From: Dyadobacter sp. SG02
Lineage (GTDB): Bacteria > Bacteroidota > Bacteroidia > Cytophagales > Spirosomataceae
DNA: 64,000 bases
Reading direction: 5' to 3'
Assembly: GCF_900109045.1 (NCBI RefSeq)
Contig: NZ_FNYL01000007.1
Span: forward strand, 310,001-374,000
Both the position numbers and the translations under genes were made by a program. Under the pieces are notes generated by a model. That model made no database searches. It was not told where the DNA came from and was given only the letters and a program-made list of their open reading frames with translations. Below are positions 15,742-23,111 of this stretch, piece by piece; position 1 is the stretch's first letter, and each line of letters begins with the position of its first letter.

Positions 15742-16077
15742 CTATTTTACTCTTCGTTCCTCTGCCAGTTGTTTGTAAACTTCTCCAAGTTCGTCTTTTA
15801 ATTCCCTGATTTTCGTTTCCAGCTTCTCAACTTCGCTTTTGTGGACGAGGTCTTTCATGTATATCACAGTCTCCGGCTTGCCTTCATAACCGAAAAGCCA
15901 GTTAGGGTGAACACCGAGCTCCTTAATCAGGGTTCCGACGGCATCGGAAGTAAATTTTTGGTCTCCTGCGAGAACTTTTGAAATTTTGGATGGGGATAAG
16001 CGCACGATCTCAGCCAGTTCGCTTGTGTTCAAGTGGTGTGCTTTCATGAGTGCCGCTATTCTTGCAACTTCTATCAT
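15742..16077 (-). CDS. XRE-family HTH regulator with coiled-coil tail
   Basis: A 111-residue protein. Residues 3-60 form a Cro/CI-type helix-turn-helix (ARIAALMKAHHLNTSELAEI, then LSPSKISKVLAGDQKFTSDA). Residues 75-110 are charged and heptad-like (KSEVEKLETKIRELKDELGE), suggesting a dimerising coiled coil. The segment LGVHPNWLFGYEG is common to phage-repressor-like proteins of Bacteroidota. Directly upstream of the start lies an inverted repeat, TGCTGT-N15-ACAGCA (16078-16104), that could be an autoregulatory site. No linked target gene is evident. Confidence 0.8.
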   Translation of the reverse strand: MIEVARIAALMKAHHLNTSELAEIVRLSPSKISKVLAGDQKFTSDAVGTLIKELGVHPNWLFGYEGKPETVIYMKDLVHKSEVEKLETKIRELKDELGEVYKQLAEERRVK

Positions 16078-16104
16078 TGCTGTCGGTTCTGTTGTAACAC
16101 AGCA
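16078..16104. promoter_or_regulatory. Possible operator of the XRE regulator
   Basis: TGCTGT at 16078-16083 and ACAGCA at 16099-16104 form an inverted repeat abutting the start codon of the XRE gene; a second, inner CTGT/ACAG pair is nested in it. Confidence 0.35.
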
Positions 16105-16271
16105 TTGCCCACGGCTTGGGAAACTCCGGATAGAATGCTATATGTACAAAATGTCTAGGTTAAGCGCGTTATGTAAATATAGTAAAAGTAGCGTCACTTA
16201 GATAGAAGCGATGACGAAAAGGCAGCCCGGGGCGGGGAATACGGGAAGGTGGGTAGCAGCCGAAAAGGCAC

Positions 16272-16307
16272 AAAAAAAGTGCGTTGGTTGTTTCCAAACG
16301 CACTTTT
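16272..16307 (-). terminator. Rho-independent terminator of the tRNA-Leu gene
   Basis: On the minus strand AAAAGTGCGTTTGG pairs with CCAACGCACTTTT (one bulge) across a short loop and ends in seven T. It begins six bases after the tRNA 3' end. Confidence 0.88.
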
Positions 16308-16312
16308 CGATG

Positions 16313-16396
16313 TGACCAGAAGGAGAGTCGAACTCCTATACCCGAACGGGCACTACCCCCTCAAAGTAGCGTGTCTACCAATTCCACCACCTGGCC
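16313..16396 (-). tRNA. tRNA-Leu (anticodon GAG)
   Basis: An 84-base class II tRNA. On the minus strand the acceptor GGCCAGG pairs with TCTGGTC (two G-U pairs), and the discriminator is A. The D arm contains GAATTGGTAGACACG. The anticodon stem CTACT/GGTAG carries the loop TTGAGGG, so the anticodon is GAG, reading CUC/CUU leucine codons. A variable arm (GTGCCCGTTCGGGTAT) follows, and the T arm is AGGAG-TTCGACT-CTCCT. CCA is not encoded. Confidence 0.95.
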
Positions 16397-16409
16397 GTCA
16401 ATCGTGATG

Positions 16410-16439
16410 CAAAAGTAGTATTTAAATGATACGACGCAA
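16410..16439 (-). promoter_or_regulatory. Complete Bacteroidota promoter for tRNA-Leu
   Basis: On the minus strand a -33 TTG (16437-16439) is followed by a 19-base spacer and a -7 TACTTTTG (16410-16417), an exact match to TTG-N19-TAnnTTTG. The -7 box ends 13 bases before the mature tRNA 5' end. Confidence 0.8.
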
Positions 16440-16563
16440 CAGTTCTGCGCCGTTTTTTTTGAGAAAATATTGCCGATTGCGTGAAAAAACCTTCGTATTT
16501 GTGCGATTTGGTCGTAGTTTCGCGGCTCGAAAACGGGTTAGTGCCCGCAGGATCAGACCGTTC

Positions 16564-16585
16564 AGCCTTTCGTAGGACAAAGGCT
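16564..16585. repeat. Isolated stem-loop in the tRNA / PLP-enzyme intergenic region
   Basis: AGCCTTT and AAAGGCT form a perfect 7-bp stem with an 8-base loop. The surrounding 290 bases contain no convincing gene; a 66-codon basic frame on the minus strand was rejected. Confidence 0.4.
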
Positions 16586-16622
16586 TCGAAATATTAAAAA
16601 TTTTAGATTTAGTAATTAGCAT

Positions 16623-16652
16623 AAAAGCCCTGGCATCGATCCAAGGCTTTTT
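16623..16652. terminator. Terminator downstream of the SelA-like PLP enzyme gene
   Basis: AAAAGCC-c-TGG pairs with CCA-a-GGCTTTT across a 7-base loop. A/T runs on both sides allow it to work in either direction. It lies 33 bases beyond the stop of the minus-strand gene. Confidence 0.65.
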
Positions 16653-16684
16653 ATGTTAATTACCGTTATGTGAAATCCGCTGAC

Positions 16685-18361
16685 CTAGGTCGACAATGGG
16701 CGGCCGGCAGGGATATTGATCCGCTGGCGGTTGCTCGGGAAGGTCGCTTTTTTGGCAACAAACTTCGCATTCACATATTCCACCATATCGATTTCGCCGG
16801 TAATAGTGTCGCCGGAGAGCTTTCCGTAGAATGTCATCGTCAGGTTGTCGCCCGGCACGCTAAACCGGCTCTGGAAGCGTACTTCATCGCCATCGATATT
16901 ACCGAACAGTTCGCGCGTGGCGAATTCGCCCTTGTGCGTACCATAGAGGTAATTGCCGTCCTGCCGTTCGATAATGAAAGTATGCTTGCTGGCGCTGGTA
17001 TAGAATTCGATGCTTACATCCCAACGTCCCGCGATTTCGGCTGCCGGTGCTTTCATAGTCGCCTCGGCCTTGGGCGCGCTGCGCTTGCGCGTGAGGATTT
17101 CGTGCACGCGATCGGCTACGATCTTGTCATTGCCTGGGCCCATCATGTAGGCGGCGATGGTGATCGACGTGGTAGGAGGGCCCGATTGTGCCGCTGCCTG
17201 GCCTCTTCGGAAACCGGTTCCCACTGCTATGCGCGGTTTGGTCGTTTGCAACTCGTCGGCTACTTCCTGGCCGGTGATATTCAGCTTGGTCGGGTCCCAG
17301 GTAACCGTCAATGTCGGGGTAGCATTGTCCAGAGCGCCTTCTTTGGGCTCACGTACTTCCAGTTGAACGCTTGGAATGCCATTCAGTTTCTTGGTGATGG
17401 TATCCAGCCACGACACCCACATTTTCATTTCTGCCTTGTGGTCGCGGGTAGCCCACGCTTCCACGGCCGCGAGCATGCCTATCACTTCTTCGCGGCCCAC
17501 TTTGTTATTGCGACAAGGCCCGTGATGCGGTGCGCTGGCCTGCCATGCCGACATCAGGACGTCCTTGCTGCCCAGCATGAGGCCAGCACATTGCGGCCCG
17601 CGGATTACTTTACCACCACTGTAAGCAACGACCGATGCCCCGGCTTGCAGGTGGATATTCGGGATGGTCAAACGTTCGGCGGCTGCGTCTACCAGCAATG
17701 GCACGCCGGCTGGTTTGGCGATATCCGCCACGGCTTTCACAGTCCACGGCTCGTCGCCCGGCATCATGTAGATCATCGCCGTGCGAGGGGTAATGGCTTT
17801 TTTCAGTTCCTCAATCGTTTCTACCGTAATGATTTTCACGCCCACGTTGCGGATCGCGTGGTCATACACGTTGCGCGAGGAGCGGGGGATAATCACCTCT
17901 GTTTTTTCGAAACCTTCCAGATTAGGAATACGGATCAGTTTTTCGGGGTTACCACCGGCGACAATGCCCGCTGTAACTTCGTTCATCCCTGCCGCGCAAC
18001 CCGATGACACCATGCCCCATTCCGAGCCGACGATCTCAGCCAGGCGTTGGCCTACGCCGAATGCTAGCTCGTCGATCTGCACATTGTATTGGCAGGCATA
18101 TTCCATCGCCTGGCGCACTTCCGGCAGCTCGATGGACGCGCCGATAATCGTAAATGTCCCCCGGCAATTGATGATCGGTTCCACACCGATCGACTGATAG
18201 ATTTGCGGTCCGGCCTTCAATGGTCCCGGAGCTGATACTGCCGCCGCGGCTTTCTGGAACCATTTCGGTTTGCTGCTTTCGGCAAATGCCGCCGACGTGC
18301 TCAGAACGCCTCCCGCGAGCGGGATCAGGGAAAGATCTTTTAAAAGTTCTCTGCGTTTCAT
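16685..18361 (-). CDS. Exported SelA-like PLP-dependent enzyme with extra C-terminal beta domain
   Basis: A 558-residue protein. The N-terminus MKRRELLKDLSLIPLAGGVL is a likely twin-arginine signal. Residues ~55-430 are a fold-type I PLP domain related to selenocysteine synthase and to D-glucosaminate-6-phosphate ammonia-lyase-like proteins. PLP residues are Asp225 in PLLVDAAAE and the Schiff-base Lys251 in VVAYSGGKVIRG. After it, residues ~455-545 form a beta-strand domain (GRWDVSIEFYTSASKHTFII, then NYLYGTHKGEF) that such cytoplasmic enzymes lack. The next upstream gene in the unit encodes an exported amidohydrolase; the same two families are neighbours in other bacteria (the EF_0837/EF_0838 type). 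Substrate unknown; an amino-sugar acid or D-amino acid derivative is a guess. Confidence 0.82.
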   Translation of the reverse strand: MKRRELLKDLSLIPLAGGVLSTSAAFAESSKPKWFQKAAAAVSAPGPLKAGPQIYQSIGVEPIINCRGTFTIIGASIELPEVRQAMEYACQYNVQIDELAFGVGQRLAEIVGSEWGMVSSGCAAGMNEVTAGIVAGGNPEKLIRIPNLEGFEKTEVIIPRSSRNVYDHAIRNVGVKIITVETIEELKKAITPRTAMIYMMPGDEPWTVKAVADIAKPAGVPLLVDAAAERLTIPNIHLQAGASVVAYSGGKVIRGPQCAGLMLGSKDVLMSAWQASAPHHGPCRNNKVGREEVIGMLAAVEAWATRDHKAEMKMWVSWLDTITKKLNGIPSVQLEVREPKEGALDNATPTLTVTWDPTKLNITGQEVADELQTTKPRIAVGTGFRRGQAAAQSGPPTTSITIAAYMMGPGNDKIVADRVHEILTRKRSAPKAEATMKAPAAEIAGRWDVSIEFYTSASKHTFIIERQDGNYLYGTHKGEFATRELFGNIDGDEVRFQSRFSVPGDNLTMTFYGKLSGDTITGEIDMVEYVNAKFVAKKATFPSNRQRINIPAGRPLST

Positions 18362-18430
18362 TGGTGTTAAGGTATGGGGGTTTTGAATGGTTAAAGGGCT
18401 TTGTTGGGGAATGGTCGGGTGGACCGTATA

Positions 18431-18499
18431 GTCAGTGTGGTCAGGTGTGGTCAGGCATTGTCAGGTTTAGTCAGGTATCGCCGGACTTTGCCTGATATT
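18431..18499. repeat. Tandem 10-bp repeat GTCAGGNNTN
   Basis: Units start at 18431, 18440, 18450, 18460, 18470, 18480 and 18490. Four are close copies of GTCAGGNNTN, the first is one base short, and the last two are decayed (GCCGGACTTT, GCCTGATATT). The period equals about one helical turn. It lies in the gap between the amidohydrolase and PLP-enzyme genes, so it would be transcribed if they form one operon. Confidence 0.75.
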
Positions 18500-18563
18500 G
18501 TTATAAGGATGCCTGATTTGATTTGGAATACCCTTTTTTTGGAATAAATATCTTCCTTTTTAA

Positions 18564-19901
18564 TCATCTTGGGCCTGCTCCCTGGCCTTGCTGGCCCTGG
18601 CTCGCGGCCGGGCGCTCGGGGCGGGGCAGGTTAACCGGCTCCACGCGCGCATTGAGCGTGTACACGATGTTGCCGCCACGGATCGTTGCTTCGGTTTCGA
18701 TGCGTTTCTTGCCCGTAATCTTGCCGTCGCGGGCGTAGTAGCCGAAGTTACCGTCGCGGAGGTTCAATACCGCGATGTCGGCGGGCGAGCCTACGGAGAG
18801 GTTACCGAGTTCTTCGTGGCGGATCTCCTGCGCGGGGTTCCAGGTACTGGCTTTGATTACACTTTTGAAATCCATACCCATGGCCAGGAACATCGACATA
18901 ATGTTGTTCATGTCTTTCATGGCCGAGTTCATGCTGCTCGTGTGAAGGTCGGTGCTAATGGAATTAGGGAAAAAGCCTTGTTTGATCGCTGGTTGTCCCT
19001 GGGAATAAAGGAAACTCGCCCCACCGAACCCTACATCGAAGATCACCCCGCGTTTTTGTGCCTCTATGGCGTAAGGTTTCACTTTATTGGTCGAAACATC
19101 CACGATAGACTCGCGGCCGCGACCGCTGTTATTGCTGTTTCCGCCGAAGCAATGCGTGTAAATGTCGCCTTTACGGAATTTTTTCAAATACAATTCTTCC
19201 AGGGACAAAACCGGGTTGGCGCTTCCAAAATCGACCATGACAGGGATGTTGGCAAGGGTACCGGCTTCCAACGCACGGTCGGTAGGCGTCCAGTCGTGAC
19301 CCACGAAATGTGCCAGTTTTACACCTACGACGTCGTTGGGATACTTTTTAGCCATTTCCGCGGTCGCTTTGGCGTCCATTTCATCGAGGCTGTTCTCGAA
19401 TTTCCCGCCTGCCATTCCTTCCCCGACAATGTTCAGGAATGCGAGCACGCGGGTTTTGGAAAGATCGATGGTTTGTTTTTTGAATGTTTCAAAGGTTTTC
19501 CACCCGGAACTTCCCGCGTCCACCACGGTGGTTACACCCGAGCGGAATGTGAAACCGTCGGCGGGCAGGCCATTCGGGCCGTTGCGGTAGGTGCCTTTGA
19601 GGTCGGTACCCCAGAAAAAGTGTACGTGAATGTCGATGATACCCGGCGTAACGTAGAGCCCTTTGGCATCCACAACCTGCACAGCCAATGCGGGATCGAT
19701 GTTTTTTGCAACCAAGGCAATCTTACCGTCTTCGCCGCCCGGCGTGCCTTCCACCGCCACGTCCATGACGGCGTCGATGTTGTTTTTAGGGTCGATCACG
19801 TGCCCGCCTTTGATCACGATGCTGTATTTCTTGTCCTGGGACCAGGCCGGCTGGCACAGGATACAAAGCATCATCAGGGCTGAAAGGGAGAAAACTCTCA
19901 T
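18564..19901 (-). CDS. Exported amidohydrolase (EF_0837-like / dihydroorotase-type fold)
   Basis: A 445-residue metal-dependent hydrolase. The signal peptide is residues 1-22 (MLCILCQPAWSQ end). Motifs of the amidohydrolase superfamily follow: VTPGIIDIHVHFFWG with metal ligands His92 and His94, VVGVKLAHFVGHDW with a candidate carboxylated lysine, IYTHCFGG, and ISTDLHTSS with the catalytic Asp. The C-terminal beta-sandwich segment reads LSVGSPADIAVLNLRDG, and the tail is Gln/Gly-rich. Members of this branch act as deacetylases or deaminases. It is the upstream partner of the SelA-like enzyme, 202 bases apart on the same strand, and both are predicted to act in the periplasm. Confidence 0.82.
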   Translation of the reverse strand: MRVFSLSALMMLCILCQPAWSQDKKYSIVIKGGHVIDPKNNIDAVMDVAVEGTPGGEDGKIALVAKNIDPALAVQVVDAKGLYVTPGIIDIHVHFFWGTDLKGTYRNGPNGLPADGFTFRSGVTTVVDAGSSGWKTFETFKKQTIDLSKTRVLAFLNIVGEGMAGGKFENSLDEMDAKATAEMAKKYPNDVVGVKLAHFVGHDWTPTDRALEAGTLANIPVMVDFGSANPVLSLEELYLKKFRKGDIYTHCFGGNSNNSGRGRESIVDVSTNKVKPYAIEAQKRGVIFDVGFGGASFLYSQGQPAIKQGFFPNSISTDLHTSSMNSAMKDMNNIMSMFLAMGMDFKSVIKASTWNPAQEIRHEELGNLSVGSPADIAVLNLRDGNFGYYARDGKITGKKRIETEATIRGGNIVYTLNARVEPVNLPRPERPAASQGQQGQGAGPR

Positions 19902-20200
19902 AATGTTAAGGATTTAGGATAGTAAATGCTTTCGCTCAACGGGAATGCAAACAGGCGGCATATATGATGAAGACAAATATTTAATGTAAATCCCCTCATC
20001 ATCCGCCGTAAATATTTTCAACCGTCGATACACGCTGGTAAAAGCAGTAACAACGTCGCTTTTACGCTGGTAACCAGCTCAAAACACCGTATTTTTTTGC
20101 CGCAGGCATATGCATCGCCGATAATGCAAAAAGATTGCTCCGGCCACGCAACGGCACTCATTTTTATAGCGTAAAATGTTGCAACGAACCTCGGACCCTT
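19902..20200. promoter_or_regulatory. Divergent intergenic region with two direct repeats
   Basis: About 300 bases between the amidohydrolase (minus) and the T9SS protein (plus). ACGCTGGTAA occurs at 20032-20041 and 20064-20073; between them AAAAGC and GCTTTT form a small inverted repeat. No gene or canonical -7 box was recognised. Confidence 0.4.
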
Positions 20201-21940
20201 ATGAAGCATTTTTTACGTTCAATCCTCATTTTCTGCCTTTTTCTCAAAGCCGCCCACGCGCAGGTCGATTGCAGTAATGTGGGCTTCGAGCAGGGAAATG
20301 CCAATGGGTGGAAGCTTACCTACGGCGCGGTGACCGACGCCAACCAGGAAACCGTTTTTCAGAACGAACAGAATGGCACGCAAAACAGCGAACATTATAT
20401 TACCAGCCTCACGGACGGCAACGACCCGAAAATCCCGTCGATCCCGATGGTCGCGCCCGGTAGCACGCATTCGATACGGATCGGCAATGTGACCGAGGGC
20501 GGACATTTCAGCCGCATTCATACCGAATACACCGTTACGGCCGATAATACACTGTTTCAGTACAAATTCGCCGTCATTTTGCAGAATACCGGCGCCGATG
20601 GCCGGGCTAATCACGAGCCTTTCCAGAAGCCGGGCTTCAATATCCTGATATTCGACAGTAATGGCGAGGAATTGCCTTGCAGCAGCTACGATATTCAACT
20701 CGAAGGCGCCAATACCGTAGAAGGTTTCCAGGCTTCGGGGGATATTCAGTACCGCAACTGGACCGTTGGCGCGATCGATTTACGGAATTTTGTAGGTAAA
20801 AAGCTGACCATCGTCGTAACCGCCCACGGGTGCACGCGTATGAGGCATTTCGGCTATGCATATTTCGATGCCGAATGCCTGAAATCGGAGATCAGACAGG
20901 TGGCCGATTGCCCGGATGCGGACGGCTACATTACGCTGGCGGCGCCCGAGGGATTTGGAAAATATAGCTGGAATAATGGTGAAACCTCGCAGCAAATCCA
21001 CATCAAAGCCAATATAGGCGATAAATTTCATGTAGAAATGGTACCGCGGGGCAGTCTGGACGAGTCGTGCGCATTGGGACTGGATTTTACAATTGGTTTT
21101 AAAAAGAAGACGGCTGTCCTGGCGCAGGCTATTTGTGATGGCGATGCATTTGCTTTGGGCGATACTTTGCTGAAAACGAGCGGTATCTACGTCCGGAATG
21201 TGAGTAAAAGCAATGTCTGCGACAGCACCGTAACCCTGACACTCACCGTGAACCCGGTTGGAAAGTTTACCCAAAACCTCCGCATTTGCGAAGGAGAAAG
21301 CGTGAAGGTGGGAGATAGTACTTACACGGAGGCGGGGACTTACATCCAGCATATTCAGCAGATGACGGGTTGCGACAGCGTCGTAACGACCGTGCTCGAA
21401 GTGGTAAAGATCGATCTGTCCGTCACGCCCACGCTTTCGATCACGCAAGGCGACAGTGTGCATGTGGAACCGCTCGTTGAACCGGCGGCCAGTTATACTT
21501 ACCACTGGAATCAGGCGGACTTATCCTGTACCGACTGCCCCGACCCCTGGGCATCGCCCCAGCAATCGACATTATACCAGCTCGAAGTGACTGACCCGGA
21601 CAAAGTTTGCACACGTCAGGCGCGGGTGCAAGTGTACGTGAAGCCCTGCGGTATCGAAGTGCCCGACGCTTTTTCGCCGAATAATGACCAGTTGAATGAG
21701 GTATTCTATGTGTATGGCAATCCTTGCGTGAAACTGGTGCGCGAAATGTTTATTTACAACCGCTGGGGAGAAGTGATTTACCGGAAATCCAATTTCGCCG
21801 CTTCCGATCCGTCGGCCGGCTGGGATGGTTCGTATCACGGCGAAAAGACCGCGCCGGGTATTTATCCCTACAAAATCAGGGTAGAATTGACCAACGGTAA
21901 GTTTTTGAGCTACAAAGGAGTAGTGAACCTGCTGCGGTAG
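20201..21940 (+). CDS. Large secreted protein with T9SS type B (gliding-type) C-terminal domain
   Basis: A 579-residue protein. ATG 20201 starts a clear signal peptide (MKHFLRSILIFCLFLKAAHA); the frame runs 22 codons further upstream without a better start. The C-terminal ~95 residues match the gliding motility-associated type B sorting domain: VPDAFSPNNDQLNEVFYVYG, then IYNRWGEVIYR, WDGSYHG and GIYPYKI. This domain directs export by T9SS. The N-terminal half (NVGFEQGNANGWKL...THSIRIGN) resembles jelly-roll sugar-binding or adhesive domains. The middle has two repeats with the pattern ICDGD/ICEGE...T.CDS.VT (near residues 300-410). It is probably a cell-surface adhesin or glycan-binding protein. 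Confidence 0.85.
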   Translation: MKHFLRSILIFCLFLKAAHAQVDCSNVGFEQGNANGWKLTYGAVTDANQETVFQNEQNGTQNSEHYITSLTDGNDPKIPSIPMVAPGSTHSIRIGNVTEGGHFSRIHTEYTVTADNTLFQYKFAVILQNTGADGRANHEPFQKPGFNILIFDSNGEELPCSSYDIQLEGANTVEGFQASGDIQYRNWTVGAIDLRNFVGKKLTIVVTAHGCTRMRHFGYAYFDAECLKSEIRQVADCPDADGYITLAAPEGFGKYSWNNGETSQQIHIKANIGDKFHVEMVPRGSLDESCALGLDFTIGFKKKTAVLAQAICDGDAFALGDTLLKTSGIYVRNVSKSNVCDSTVTLTLTVNPVGKFTQNLRICEGESVKVGDSTYTEAGTYIQHIQQMTGCDSVVTTVLEVVKIDLSVTPTLSITQGDSVHVEPLVEPAASYTYHWNQADLSCTDCPDPWASPQQSTLYQLEVTDPDKVCTRQARVQVYVKPCGIEVPDAFSPNNDQLNEVFYVYGNPCVKLVREMFIYNRWGEVIYRKSNFAASDPSAGWDGSYHGEKTAPGIYPYKIRVELTNGKFLSYKGVVNLLR

Positions 21941-21973
21941 CAGAAACGATTTTCATCTCAAAAACAGACCACC

Positions 21974-22528
21974 ATGGGAAAGCTCATCGCCTACAACTTC
22001 ACGACGCTCAATGGTTATTTCAAAGGCCCCGACAACGATATCAGCTGGCACCGGCACGGCGAAGAGGAAAGCGGGTTCGCCGCCGACAACCTCGAAGCGA
22101 AAGCCACGCTGCTATTCGGCAGGGTTACCTATGAAATGATGGCCGGTTTCTGGCCGACCCCTATGGCGATCGAAAGCATGCCCGAAGTCGCCAAAGGCAT
22201 GAACGAGGCCGAAAAAATCGTATTCTCCACCACCCTCGATACCACCGACTGGGCCAACACCACGCTCGTCAAAGATAATCTGGTAGAAGCCGTTCGAAAA
22301 CTCAAAGCTATCCCCGGCAAAGTAATGACCATCCTCGGCAGCGGTAGCATCATCGCCCAACTCGCCGAAGCCCGCCTGATCGACGAATATCAGTTCATGA
22401 TCGACCCCGTTGCGATCGGCGAAGGCACGCCGTCGTTTCAGGGCCTGACCGGGAAGCTGGATTTGAAGTTAGTTGACCACCGGGTGTTTAAGAGCGGGGT
22501 GGTGTTGCTGAGTTATGAGGTGGTTTGA
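21974..22528 (+). CDS. RibD C-terminal / dihydrofolate reductase-like oxidoreductase
   Basis: A 184-residue cytoplasmic protein with the RibD C-terminal (DHFR-like) fold. LIAYNFTTLNGYFKGPDNDI at the N-terminus, TLLFGRVTYEMMAGFWP in the middle and MTILGSGSIIAQLAEARLID near residue 120 form the NADPH-binding pattern. These stand-alone proteins are common in Bacteroidota; the substrate is unknown. The gene begins 33 bases after the T9SS protein and may be co-transcribed, but no shared role is evident. It converges on a small HTH gene with 5 bases between stops. Confidence 0.85.
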   Translation: MGKLIAYNFTTLNGYFKGPDNDISWHRHGEEESGFAADNLEAKATLLFGRVTYEMMAGFWPTPMAIESMPEVAKGMNEAEKIVFSTTLDTTDWANTTLVKDNLVEAVRKLKAIPGKVMTILGSGSIIAQLAEARLIDEYQFMIDPVAIGEGTPSFQGLTGKLDLKLVDHRVFKSGVVLLSYEVV

Positions 22529-22533
22529 AATGC

Positions 22534-22812
22534 TTAGGACGACTGGCTGTTGTGGTAGGGGATAGCCTTGATCAGCCGGATATTGTTGTATTCGGGGATG
22601 ACGACTATGTTTTCTTTCGGCACGATGCCACGTTGAATCCAATTGGTAACTGTCTGTGTGTTAGGGATATTGAATCGCTTGCAATACTCAGAAATAGTAA
22701 CCCATTGATCCATTGGGTATTGTATGCCTTTGTACTCGCAGAAATCCTTTAATGCTTGCTTACTATCCGCAAGCAACTTTTCTAGCTCTGACTGATTTGT
22801 TTCTGTTGTCAT
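22534..22812 (-). CDS. Small putative DNA-binding protein (MerR/excisionase-like HTH)
   Basis: A 92-residue protein with a charged N-terminal helix (SELEKLLADSKQALKDFCEY). A putative winged HTH follows: WVTISEYCKRFNIPNTQTVT, then NWIQRGIVPKENIVVIPEYN. The pattern (entry helix, 'I.N..TV.NWI.RGI' recognition helix, then a beta wing) resembles excisionase or MerR-type domains. I do not recognise a named family. It follows the 52-residue gene at 22828-22986 by 15 bases on the same strand, so the two form a small operon. No integrase or other mobile gene is near. Confidence 0.6.
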   Translation of the reverse strand: MTTETNQSELEKLLADSKQALKDFCEYKGIQYPMDQWVTISEYCKRFNIPNTQTVTNWIQRGIVPKENIVVIPEYNNIRLIKAIPYHNSQSS

Positions 22813-22827
22813 GATTTCTTGCCCGGA

Positions 22828-22986
22828 TTAATCAGTGTCGTTGCTATCGCCTTCACTTAATGCTTTCTGAATTAAGGCTATCAGGTCCAGCACATCATCT
22901 AACTCCCGCTGCGTCATAGAATCCTGACGGTCGCGAAGATATTGCCGAAGCGCTGCTAGCTGCATGCGGAGGTGAAATTCTTGCAT
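22828..22986 (-). CDS. 52-residue hypothetical protein, probable partner of the HTH gene
   Basis: Reading the minus strand from ATG at 22986 gives a 52-codon frame ending in TAA at 22828-22830. It starts MQEFHLRMQLAALRQYLRDR and ends ...ALSEGDSNDTD. The protein is helical with regular Leu/Ile spacing (LAALRQYL, LDDVLDLIALIQKAL), suggesting two short helices or a coiled coil. The coding look and 15-base spacing to the HTH gene support it as real. Function is unknown; it could be an antitoxin-like or accessory partner, but nothing shows this directly. Confidence 0.5.
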   Translation of the reverse strand: MQEFHLRMQLAALRQYLRDRQDSMTQRELDDVLDLIALIQKALSEGDSNDTD

Positions 22987-23111
22987 TGTAATAATGTGTG
23001 TAACGAAACTTAAAGATAGAATTTGTTTCGTTACGAATCAAGCGGAGGCATGAACGCCGAGCGGGCGGCGCGGCCTCTACGCGTGCAAACGCGTTGAACT
23101 TGTCCCTTGAT

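Noticed and set aside
16422..16622. A 66-codon basic minus-strand frame upstream of the tRNA
   Set aside because: It overlaps the tRNA promoter boxes and lacks any recognised feature.
16670..18007. A 445-codon plus-strand frame opposite the PLP enzyme
   Set aside because: Composition (Cys, His, Arg and Phe rich) and lack of motifs mark it as the shadow of the PLP gene, whose motifs are unmistakable.
18588..19883. A 431-codon plus-strand frame opposite the amidohydrolase
   Set aside because: The minus-strand frame carries a signal peptide and metal motifs; the plus frame has none.
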